The notes beneath the pieces were generated by a model. It searched no databases. It was not told where the DNA came from and saw only the letters and a list, made by a program, of their open reading frames with translations. From Mugil cephalus (lineage: Eukaryota > Chordata > Actinopteri > Mugiliformes > Mugilidae): a stretch of DNA of 64,000 nt. Each line of letters opens with the position of its first letter. Positions within the stretch are counted from its first letter, which is position 1. Both the position numbers and the translations under genes were made by a program. The stretch covers positions 5,074,204-5,138,203 of the forward strand of contig NC_061785.1 in assembly GCF_022458985.1 (NCBI RefSeq), in the 5' to 3' direction. Positions 35,701 through 46,455 of this stretch are shown here, piece by piece.

Positions 35701-38700
35701 TTAAGAAGAAGTGTGGGGTAAATTATTTATTTCTAATAAGTCTATATTTTAAACACAGTTTAAAAACTGGTCTGAAGTTTGAAGCACTTTGCACAAAAGT
35801 GCAGAGATGCTGCGTCTTGCTGCTACGTCTCCAGCGCGTCCATTGACTCCAGAGGGTTGATATAGAGCACACATAGTAAATGGGGGGGTCACTACTTAAT
35901 CTCTCCTTCAGTTTGAGGATCCTTGATCCTGAAAAATGTTCAAGACCCCTGATCTAAGGTTAAGAACGCTTAATACGGGAGCTCACCTGAGGTTTTTTCT
36001 GTCTGATAAACCTTTTCATAGTCCCGCACAGCCTCCTCATACTGCTCCGTGTCCATGTAACTACGGGGACACACAAAGTCAAACGGTGCTGAACAACAAA
36101 ACACACAGAAAGCGTTAAGAATCCACTTTAAAAGGGTTCGGGTGCGTAGTGAACGTACCACTGAGCTCTTCTTAAGTAGGCCTTGATGTACGTGTCATCT
36201 AGCTTGATTGCACTGGTACAGTCCTCGATGGCTTGATTAAGTTTCTTCAGCTGTTAATGAGAAGTCAGTGACATGTATAATTAACTCGTCTGAGGCAGAA
36301 ACGTCCTCAGTTCGTTTTATAGACACATAGACACAGTCTATGTATAATAAAGTAGGTAACTTGAGCCGCTGGTTTTACCTTTGCTCCTGCCGTGGCTCTG
36401 TTGCAGTAGAGTTTAGCGTTGGTCTTGATGTTGTTGGGGTCTATCGCCAGCGCCTCCGTGTACAGCTGGTGGGCGGCTTCGTAGCTGCAGCTCTTAAACG
36501 CCAGGTTTCCCTCCTCCTTCTTGGCTTTCAAGGCTTTGGCGTTCTGGTTTCAGAAGGAGGACAAATGTTTGTCTTAGAACATTTACTCAATCACACCGTG
36601 AAATATATATGAGACATGTAAAACATATATAGGTCCAAACTGGAAACAGCACAAATAATGTACAGGGACAAAAATAACTTATTACGATTCAAAGAGTTTT
36701 TAGAAATCAGGATCGGAGTTATAATATAATTTGAGAGGAAATTTTAATTTTAAAATTCACAGGTCACACACAACATTCAAACGTTTTGTGTTCAAAGTTT
36801 TAAATTGTATAACTGTATAAAAATATAATACTCAGTAGAGTAAATTATGAATTACTGCCTCACCTTGTTGGTTGTTGTTTTCATTGTTCTTTTTTTGTTT
36901 GTTTATTGGTTATTTTTTTGTTAGATCACTGAAATATGGGGTAGAAACTATTTTCCTTTTGTAAAATATGGAAGAATTTAAGCAAAATAACTGATGGAGA
37001 AAAGGTGGGACTAGATTTTACTTCCTCCAACTCCTTTTCGAATATACTGCATGTTTTTATAGTCAACTGTTTCTTCTGAATATATTCGAAATAAATAAAA
37101 GTCAATCAATCTATATATACATACACACACTATCATCTTTGAAACAGGAAGAAGTTTTTGCAAAAGTAATTTCACTCAATGTTATAATAAAGTCTCCAAA
37201 ATATGTATTAAAATAAATAAAAGTGTTAATTTTCACATCTGATGAGTGGTGTGCAAAAACAGAATTGCAAATAATAAAGTCCCAATGTCCTCAATTGAGT
37301 AGTTGCTAATTAAAAGTTACTAAACATAAGTAAATAACTGTATAATCTTATTCACTCTTGATACGTGATCGGCTGTAGGATGAATCATGTTTTTACACCA
37401 ACTAGTATCTTGTTTACATTTTCAGCGTCTTTACATCAGGTAATTTTAACCGTGTGTTGTCTAGTGCTCATGTATTCCTGAAAGAAGTGAAGAATATTCA
37501 CAACTCAAATGAAAAAGAAGTTTAAAGCTAAAAATGTAAAACAGAACTGGGTGATTTGTTTCATAAAAAGTCAAAAACAGCAGGATTTCATCCACCTGTC
37601 ACAGCAACAGTTTCTGAAACATTTAAAGCACAGATTACACCAAGGCTTAGTTTCAGTCTTCTGTTCTTGTGAGAACTCTGGGGCCGACTCCACATTCCCA
37701 ACACTCCTCTGGTTTGTGACTTTATCTGATTGGTGCTGAGAACGTCCATAGGGGCCGACGCTCCGTAATGTTTTTGCTGGTTTGCTTCCTGGTGTTGTTG
37801 CATTCTGCTTGGCTTCATCCTGTCATTATCTAACGTTCGCCGCGAATGACCCTTGTCTGACCATGTCGCGTCCTGTCCTTGAATAAAACCTACGTGCAGG
37901 AACTCGTTTTTCCAATAAACCAGCAGTTTAACGTCTCTCACACAAGTTTTGTTCAGAAAAAAGTGATCATCTGACTGCAGGAAAGACCGAGGCGACCCCT
38001 CTGATGTCACGTTAAGATGGATATTTTCATTTTTTTATTATTTATTATATTATATTATTATATTATCCTCTCCTGGCAACTGGGGACTAACACAATTATT
38101 GACACACTGCAAAGTATTTGACATTGAAGAGCCATTGCACGGGGGGGTGTACTCTAAATTGGTGGTAATCCTACCCTGCAGGCGAGCCGGGCCTTTTCAT
38201 GGTCAGGTGCCATGCGCAGAGCCTGGACGAAGAACTGCACGGCCTTATCGATGCAGTCCTCGTAGTAAAGACACAGGCCTCGGACGTAGAGGGCGTCTGC
38301 ATTCGTGGAATCCATCCTCAAGATGTCACTGTAAAATAAAAAGAGCCACATTGAACAAATCTGTGAATCAAATCGTGTTTTTTTATTAAGGGGAAAATGA
38401 ATTCTCCTACCTCGCTACAGACTGGGCTTCTGGATAACGTCCCAGCAGAGCGAGGCACTCTGCCTTGAGGATTTTGAAGCGGTGGCAGGCGGAAGCCAGA
38501 GTTAAGGCCCGGTCCATACAGTACACCACCTGGATCAGGACAAAAGAACCCAAACGCAACAGCGACCACACCGGTTACACTCTGCCAAACCACTTCAGGG
38601 ATATTATCGGAAATAGAAACAATGTCCTTCTTCCAGTCAAACGAGTTGTTTAAAGCGTAGGACCGCGTATTTACTGTAGACAAGGAGCTACATGAGACGA

Positions 38701-41700
38701 GATTTTAACTGAGCAAAATATAACAAACTGGATTTCCTGCATATTTGTGCTCGTGCAATAAATTTGTCCAATGCAGTGGAATCTCTTCAGCCCTATTTTA
38801 ATTACAAAAAGGAATATCTTTAAAATAAAACAATTAAAAACAGATCAGACAAAGCAGGAAAACAAGTAACATGAGTCTGATAAATTAGAAACTGGACGTA
38901 CCTTTCTGAAATCCCGCTTTTCAAAGCCAAAATCCGCCATTCGCTCGAACTCCAGCAGCGTGGTGGCGTTCTTGTTCTAGAATAAAACCAGTTATAAACT
39001 CAAGCTCTAAAATGGAAATGGACACGTTTACGGCTTCAGTCATGCAAATGCAAACTGCAGTAAGGATGTAACCGTCCTAAGTAAAATTACAGTCGAGTAA
39101 AAAAAAGGGTTCTCACCTCATTCTGAGCCTCTCGGTTGCTCGGCTCCAGCTCCAGAACCTTCTGGAAGCAGCGGCTGGCCGCCATGGCGTTTCCTAGAGA
39201 CAGGTGGCACTTTCCTTCGCGTAGATGCCCCTGTGGGAACAGAAGAAACACTTCCTCGTCAGGACGGGGGCTGTGCAGTTTGGGGTTATGAGTAACGTTC
39301 AAAGCCCAAGAGCCACACCGACCTTCATGAAGCAGTCGTCCAGACGCACGGCCTGCTGGGAATCTGCCAGGGCCTCTCGGAAGCGGCAGAGCATCATGAG
39401 GGTGGCTGCCCTGTTGCCATAGTAACTGGCGTTTTTGGGGGACGCCTCTTCAGATTGGAAAAGAAGATATCCAATGTCAAGCAAACCAACATCTGCCAAC
39501 AGCAAAGCTACGCCGCTAACAACTGCAAACGTGCTCCCATAATCGTTTTATAATTTAAATTAGCGTGTGTGATAGTGATAGTAAAGCATGATGTAACATC
39601 GTTCGCCTGATGACGTGTAACCTGAGTTGATCGCCGACATTTCTCAACGTGAGTATGAAGAAATACTGGGTGGATGCTCGCGGCCCCCGTTAATACTTTA
39701 TATGAAGCTGAGTCATCAGAGATCCAGTCACAGGTGAACACCTCTAAGTACACAACTGAACCCACTCACTGTGTACACACCGGCTGAGACGACACCCAGC
39801 GGTGGTCAGCGCCATGTCTGACCGAATTCTTTTAGTAGTGTGTAATCAGAGCTTATCAGTCCACCGACTGTGACATCACACTGCAGCGCCGCGACCCGTC
39901 ACCTTAAATCACATGATCTGAGATTTATCACAACAACACTCTGGATGTTTCACTTTGCTTGGTAGATATGGATTTTTCTTTGGGGCCGATGCCAATTCTG
40001 ATATTAGGGCATAAAAAACAATCTGATAACCAATATATCAGCAATTTAAATACATTTTTCAATAAAAAAATAAATAAAAATTTGGAGTATCTGCTTTTGA
40101 CGGCTTAAATATAGTTCAAAACACTTGTTACAAAGATATAAATTTGAGAGATTTTACTGTTCTCAAACACTTTTATTAAGAAAACGTGTGAAGAACAAGC
40201 AGCATATGAGTATTTTAAACATAAAATAAATGAAAAACATGATGAATATTAAATGAATTCTTATATACATGGTGGATAAACTGCATCATAAAAGTCTCTG
40301 GTAAAAATGCGCCTCTCTGAATGTGTGTTCAAATTCTCTTTCCTCCATGAAGTTACAGCGTCGACCAGTAACGTTTTTACCTCATTAATGCCATAAGTTA
40401 AAAAAATAAAATAAAATAAAATAAATATAGCACAGCAGTGGCGATTAGTTTGGCTAATTTGCTCCGGTCTTATCTAGTCTGGTCATATGCAACTGCCTGA
40501 GTGAGAGTAATATTAATTAATTTTAGGTACTGCAGCGGCACCGTTACGTTCACATGTGGAGCGACTGTGACATGAAAGGAATCGCAGCATCCTCCACTTG
40601 ATAACACAAGGACATCATTTCTAAGAAAAACACCATATTACCTGCATTTTATACGTGAAAACTAAGTGTTAACATCGGCATCAGTCGGTTAACTTTTGGC
40701 CTGTTATCGATTATTCTCTACTGGCTATAATCGACCCATTTACTGGTCAGTAACGTCCTCCTTTTGAGACCTAAAAATCTGAAACAATGTCAAACTTGTC
40801 CGGCATTTTGTTCTACCAGAGCCTCAAACTGTGTCCAATCTGGTCACCTGACAGGCACATTTTCAGGTGGGAACTGACGTATTGCGAACATCGTCCAGGG
40901 CGTGTTTTAACAGTGCCCACGGGTGTTACACAATCAGCTAAACCTTGGGAAAAACCTAATTCAAACAATAAAACGTAATCTCACCAATGGCCTTTGTGTA
41001 ATAGTTGAAAGCCTCGGAGTAATCCTTCTTGCTGTAGAACGCATTTCCTTGCTCTTTGAAGCCTTCAGCCTCGCTGGAGAGAGGAGACACAGAAACCATA
41101 GTCAATGAGGGAAAAGGGTATTTTGCATAGAAACAAATTAAGTGAAGCTATGCAGTGAAGGATGCAGTGAAAAGACGGGAAATGGCTCTTCAAAAATGTT
41201 CATAACATAAAAACAGACAAATAAGAACAAGCTTTTATAAAGTCAGTATATTCTGATTTACGAAGGAGACTAAAATACCTAAACTTAAGAATGGACCAGA
41301 CGGTTAAAAGACACTTAGCACCTTTTTGCATTTAGATGTGAATTTCTTGCAGATGAGTCCGACTGTCTGAAAGAGCTGCGGTGGGTTTTACCTGGCACTG
41401 GGACAGCGGAGCAGGGTACACCCAGTCCTGACTAAGGAAAGTTACGAGCACTAAACATAGCAGCAAAATTCACCTGCTGCAGTCGTCTGATGAATGTTAA
41501 AGGGATAGTTTGATTCACACGAGGAAGAAGCTACAGCTGTGCGGCACAACAGAAAACGTCCTGCGGTAGCTCAGATTACGGTTTAATAGATGGGGAAACA
41601 TCTATTAGATCTAAAATCAGAAGACTTGCTTGGCATGAACTATTCATTGACTCATGACAATGTGACGTCAAAACCACACAAAGGACTCGTCTGTGATGAG

Positions 41701-43267
41701 ACGTCAATGTCAAGACACGTCACACACAACTGCTAATTATTTCCACTATGAAATAATCTGGTTACCACATTTTAACATTTTATTTTTTCCTTTTTTTGGG
41801 ACAAATATGTAATTTTAATATGTAATCAAAGGTTAAGTTGCAGCATCCACAAAAACATGTCATCTATTTTGTGCACCTTAATATTTATATACAAAAAGAA
41901 TTAATTAATTAACACTAGGGTAATAATGGATCACCACCTCAAACCGGACAGAGGGGTAAAACGGTTGCCTTTAAAACCCGCTCTATTGCAGCTTGATATG
42001 CCACAGTTGTCATGGTTACCAGCCAAATTTAGCCCCTTCAACATCAATTGTCTGATTGCCTCAAACGTCAGCCAAGACCGAATGAATGAAGCCAGTGGGA
42101 AATGAAACGGCGCCAACAAAGACACAACCTGCTTTAAAAAAAATCAACAGTTTGAACCTTTGACTCCTTGTCACAACTACATGTGGCTACTAAAATATGA
42201 AATGTATGCAAACGAATCAATAAATGTCACAAGACTCACATTTCTTTCTTGGATGGATAAATGAAGATTTAGCCACTAATACATCTATTACCAACTTTAC
42301 AGCCTTAAGATCATTTAAAGTAAGATTCAAGTAGCTGAGACACATACATTATGATCACATTAAACACATACAGCATTGTGGATACTTGAGATTCACTAAA
42401 ATAAACAGAAGAAAAACTATTAATCCATTTATTTGACCCAAGTGTGTGAGGAAGAATTTCCCGGGAAATGAAACACAGGTTAAACACTAGTGTCAGACTT
42501 GATGCCAAGGGCTGGGATTTTGCAATTAAGTGATGATTCAGGTGAGTAAACATAAGCTAAAACACTGGCTGCTCTTTACTAATTGGTCGCAATGTGGAAA
42601 ACGTCGTATAGTGTCTAAATAGTTAATTAAGCAGGATTATCCGCGAAAAAGGAAGTCATGTACCTTTCAATAGAAGTTTCTCGAAAGAAGCAAGCATTGA
42701 TTTCTATTATGCCACATGTACTTTTTAACACTTAACGCGTGTGTGTATATGTGTATATTAAAAGATATGCTACCAAACAGGTTTGTTTGCCCTTTGAGCC
42801 TCAAAATGTGCGTATTCTTAGAATTCTGTAGTCGACCATGTGTCAATAAGCACGCCACTTCACTTAGCTTTGCCCCAAGAGCAACACAAAAAAAACAACA
42901 AAACGCGTCCACTAGTCCGACTGCAAAACTTGACTTTTATTTTCCGACCGTCGAAACTCTGACAAAGACAACTCGTGTAGTTTTCCGAAAAGCGGTAAAA
43001 TTATCAGATTTAGCAACGAAGGTGAGCTAAGCGCGGCTAACGGCATGCTAGTCCGGTTAGCTCGTCTCCGCAGTGACGGCTAGCCACCGCCGTTTTTCCC
43101 GTAAGCCCTGTCAGGTCACGGATCGGATTCTTTTTTGTTATTTTTCCACAGCGCGCACACATGACAATCAAACGCGGCTAAAGTGTATCTATTTACCGTT
43201 CCATGTCATCCGGATTGCACAGTTGGGGCTCTGGTTCTGCCGGCATGTCGATGTCAACAGCGGCCAT
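32760..43267 (-). CDS. DNAJC7: DNAJC7 (TPR2), TPR and J-domain co-chaperone (complete)
   Basis: Fourteen coding exons in transcript order: 43197-43267, 40985-41073, 39323-39447, 39117-39230, 38902-38976, 38411-38529, 38175-38328, 36379-36543, 36159-36250, 35987-36060, 34859-35005, 33785-33940, 32920-32994, 32760-32797. Phases agree and all introns are GT-AG. The protein is 497 residues (human 494). Residues 1-24 are a short acidic leader ([15 protein letters not shown]). TPR repeats fill about 27-355 ([62 protein letters not shown]). The J domain spans about 379-450, with [20 protein letters not shown] and HPD at 407-409, the motif that stimulates Hsp70 ATPase. The Asp codon of HPD is split by an intron. 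It ends [10 protein letters not shown]. In mammals it binds Hsp70 and Hsp90 in the cytosol and moves clients, such as steroid receptors, between them. Confidence 0.98.
33046..33260. mobile_element. hAT-like element, left end, in DNAJC7 intron
   Basis: Starts atcaggggtcttcaacaggg with the paired phrase 'gggtccgcgacccct' typical of a fish hAT group. The inner words 'acatgaatccgatacat' and actgaatgcaaaatgataat recur at 35310-35360. Its right terminus is not clear. An (AAT)n stretch follows at 33280-33315. Confidence 0.55.
35082..35950. mobile_element. Mosaic of hAT-like pieces in DNAJC7 intron
   Basis: A left piece starts acagatgtcaaacatgcggc (35082), a common hAT-type terminus. The middle (35280-35370) matches 33116-33245, and the right end reads gttcaagacccctgatctaa (35939 on), the inverse of the terminus at 33044. 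A TTAA-type element (35379-35856) interrupts it. The whole intron is thus made of transposon remains. Confidence 0.6.
35379..35856. mobile_element. Inverted-repeat element nested in a hAT copy (TTAA-like flanks)
   Basis: A 478-bp element beginning CCCTCTGGAGTCC and ending so that its reverse complement begins CCCTCTGGAGTCA: 12 of 13 terminal bases match. Flanks are CTAA and TTGA, each one change from TTAA, so a piggyBac-like origin is possible. No transposase is encoded. Similar in size and build to 4480-4971 but with unrelated interior. Confidence 0.55.
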
Positions 43268-43330
43268 TTTTTTTCTAGAAAAGACGACCACACCGGAAGT
43301 GACGTCACTTCCAGGATAAGCGCTATTGTT
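43268..43330 (-). promoter_or_regulatory. DNAJC7 core promoter with ETS-CRE-ETS palindrome
   Basis: The 18 bases 43295-43312, GGAAGTGACGTCACTTCC, are a perfect palindrome made of two ETS cores flanking a CRE (TGACGTCA). It lies 28 bp upstream of the ATG, so transcription probably begins near it. ETS and CRE together are typical of TATA-less housekeeping promoters. In mammals DNAJC7 shares a divergent promoter region with NKIRAS2; the palindrome is symmetric and could serve both directions, but no plus-strand gene is visible. Confidence 0.7.
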
Positions 43331-46020
43331 ATTTTGTAGGTCAGGAGGAGAAACTGTGTCATACATACAAAATAGTATAAGAGGTATTATAATGAATTAA
43401 ATAATTAATTAATAAATAATATACAATTTTCAATGGGTTTGTCTGTTAACCAAAATTAACTGAATAAAAATAATAACTAAAAATCCCAATTTTATTCGAC
43501 GAATGTTGTTAATTGTATGTTATTGCTCGATTCAAAGTCCAACCAGGTCAGGTCTTTATACACTAATATGACAATCAACTTTTTTTTGTGTGTGCACTAA
43601 CATTGTTTAACCTTCGGCTTTTTCTGTACAACTTTGAGTCGTCCCATCTTGCACTTATTTGCTTTAACCACCAGAGGACACTAAGGTATTATCATATGTA
43701 TTATCATTTTACAGCCCATGGACACTCCTCCACCGCACCTTTACAAAAAAAAAGAAGAAATCCCCCCCAAACCATTTTTATTTTTATTTATATGTATTAC
43801 CCATGCCTGTAATAAGCTGCAATACGATGTAAATATATAATCCCTGTAATTCCTGTTTACATTTGCATTCTCCATCGACAGTTTGGATATTTAAAATATG
43901 TGTAGCATAGTTTATATATATATATATATTCTTCTGTCATGTCACGCTGCCTTTATTTTCTGAATCTGAATCAAGATTGTGACGATGGTGCTGGGGACAA
44001 ATTAGCAATGACTGTTTGGCTTTTTAACAGGAAATAAAACCTCGGTTTGGCTGGTAAATTAAATATAGACCTGGAAGGCAGGTTAAAAATGCTGCCTGAC
44101 CTGGTGCAAAGTGTTTTCTCATACGTCAATAACTCAAGTTCATCCAGACCCATTTCCAAAGAGGAGTACTCACACGTTGTCCCTCCTTGTTCAAGGCAAG
44201 TGCAGGAAGCAGCTGCAGAAAACTGCGTACTATGCAGCATCGGTTATAAAATCTTCCACCGACTTGAGTTTTGAGGACAGAGTTTGTGACCTTAAGTAAA
44301 TATAATTTTTAAAAAAGCGCTAGATTAGATTGTCCGGATGCTAATTCGGTGCGGGTCAACGCAGCATCCTAGTAGGAAATAATAAAATTTTCTGAGGATT
44401 ATAGACTTAAATTTTTTTTTTTTCAGGTCTCTCAATGTCAAACAGGCCTGTAATGAAGATAAAGTCAATGTTTGGTTCAACTTACATCTGTGAATTTTTT
44501 TTTTCTGCGCTAAAACAAGTCAAACATCGGCTTTTTCTTATTCACATATATTGAGATTAGCAAACACCCACGTAAACTTTTAGGACGGATGCTTAGTAAG
44601 GATTCAGGATTCCCCACACATGGAGGTAGAATTCCTGCAGCTATTTACAGAAATTATACAAAAAAAACACAGCACCGTATCAAGGATGTACAAATTGTTG
44701 AGTGTGGCTTTGGATTTAAGGCCCTAATGTGTCAACACACATACAGTGAGTGGTAAAAGAGACCTGTGTGTTAACGTGAAGGAAAAATAACAACAACAAC
44801 AAGTGTATAAAAATCAAGACTATTTATAAGTTCATATAGAATACAGTATCAACATTTTTTTTTTGTTTTGTTTTGTTTTTGTTTTTTACCACATAATAAT
44901 TTACATTATTGCAATTTATGCACAGTTACACGAGTCATCAATTTTTACCAGGTGACACTTCAGGAGGACGTATTGCTCTGGGTGATTCAGCACGGGATAG
45001 AGAAAGGTGCCTATTTTACACACTCGTTTATCACATTTAAAAATGTGTGGATGAAGCAGTTCGATGAAAAGTCTTAACTTACAGGGAAAACTATAAGTCC
45101 GTCTATATTTAGCTTTTATAAGCAGCTTCAAAATGTGGTTTAAAGCACGTTAAAATGTTCAGGATGTAGATATAAGGACATTTTAAAGTGCAGTCTTCAT
45201 CAACAATTAATGGGTTTACTTCCTTGTGATTCATTTTCCCTCTCTAGAGCCCCCGCAGTAATTTAACAAACTCATTGCTATTGTAGTGTGCTGACAACTA
45301 TTTAATAAATGATTATATACACTGATCCGGCATAACATTATAACCACCGACAGGGACAAATGAATAACTTTGACCATCGTGTGACAATTTAATGTTCTGC
45401 TGGGAAACGTTTGGACCTGACATTCATTCATGTGGATGTTAATTAGACATGTAGCACCCACCTAGACCAGACCAGACCAGACATACACACACAAAAACAC
45501 TTAAGGAACAACTGAAGGTGTTGACCTGGCCTCCAAATTCACCAGCCCATTCTCTGATGAAGAACAAGGGAGACCTGCACGATATTAGGAAGGTGGTCAT
45601 AATGTTACGCCTGATCGGTGTAGCTCTTACAGATGCTATTAATAGAGTGAATAATAATAATATTAATAAATAAAGCCTTACCACCTACTAGTCCATCTCG
45701 CCATCCCCTGAAAACATATCATGTTCTAAACATGTAACTCCATTCACGTCGGGGTGTTGATTGTCGCCTTATCACACAAAGAGAAACAACACGGAACCTG
45801 GAACCGAATGTAAGCATCTATCGAAAATAAATTACAAATTAAAAGGCATCCACATCACATCAGGCTGTGAAAATATTTCTTTGTCGGGATACGACGCGCT
45901 AAGTTACAGTTCCGATTACATGGAAAGATGAACGCAATCTGGATTTTTGTCGATTTTGGTTCTGAAAACTAAAGACAGGCATCGTTCTCCCAGAGTTTAA
46001 CTAGAAAGCTCTTAAAAATC
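43331..46020. other. Intergenic DNA between DNAJC7 and ZNF385C
   Basis: AT-rich with a short (TA)n at 43915-43928, a Tc1-like MITE (45320-45620) and no recognised exon. Plus-strand frames such as 44047-44274 have no known domain. A cluster of minus-strand AATAAA words at 46028-46050 could end the ZNF385C transcript. Confidence 0.5.
45320..45620. mobile_element. Tc1-like MITE, complete, TA-flanked
   Basis: A 301-bp copy with both terminal repeats (cactgatccggcataacatt ... gttacgcctgatcggtg) and intact TA flanks at 45318-45319 and 45621-45622. It is the cleanest short copy of the family here. Only fragments of the transposase gene remain, for example the stretch gacctggcctccaaattcac. Confidence 0.85.
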
Positions 46021-46169
46021 AAAGGTTTTTATTCACTTATTTATTTATTTTTTTGGCAACAAACACTTATTAACATTTAAACATCCTATTGTTTTAGATT
46101 ACCATTGTCTTATAAATAAAACTAGACTTGTCGTTGTTATGGCTTCCTGTGGGGTCCAGACCCCGGGGA

Positions 46170-46195
46170 ACACACACACACACACACACACACAC
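46170..46195. repeat. (CA)n microsatellite
   Basis: About 13 CA units downstream of the ZNF385C stop, probably in its 3' UTR. Confidence 0.9.
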
Positions 46196-46455
46196 TGAGA
46201 GGAAACAGCTGAGGCGCCGGTCGGTCCACGCTGAAATCTCACTCCACACCAGGTGGTGCGCATACTTATGAGGTGAATCTGCCGGACTTGACGAGCTGAA
46301 ACGCTGCCCTCACTGTCACTGCATAATGTCCTGGTGTCGCTCGTCGGGTCCCGGTTTGACCTCGGCCGTTATAAAAACCGGCCCTCCCCGTCCTCCCGGC
46401 TTTGGCTCGGTTAAGTCTACTCTACTGTGCGTCCTCCAGCCCTCAAGCTCGTTTG

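Noticed and set aside
44047..44274. 75-codon plus-strand frame with no repeats
   Set aside because: No recognisable domain, start context or neighbouring splice signals; chance open frame is the simpler explanation.
43313..46300. Possible NKIRAS2 on the plus strand, expected from mammalian synteny
   Set aside because: No small-GTPase motif (such as a P-loop GxxxxGK[ST]) was found in any open frame of this interval.
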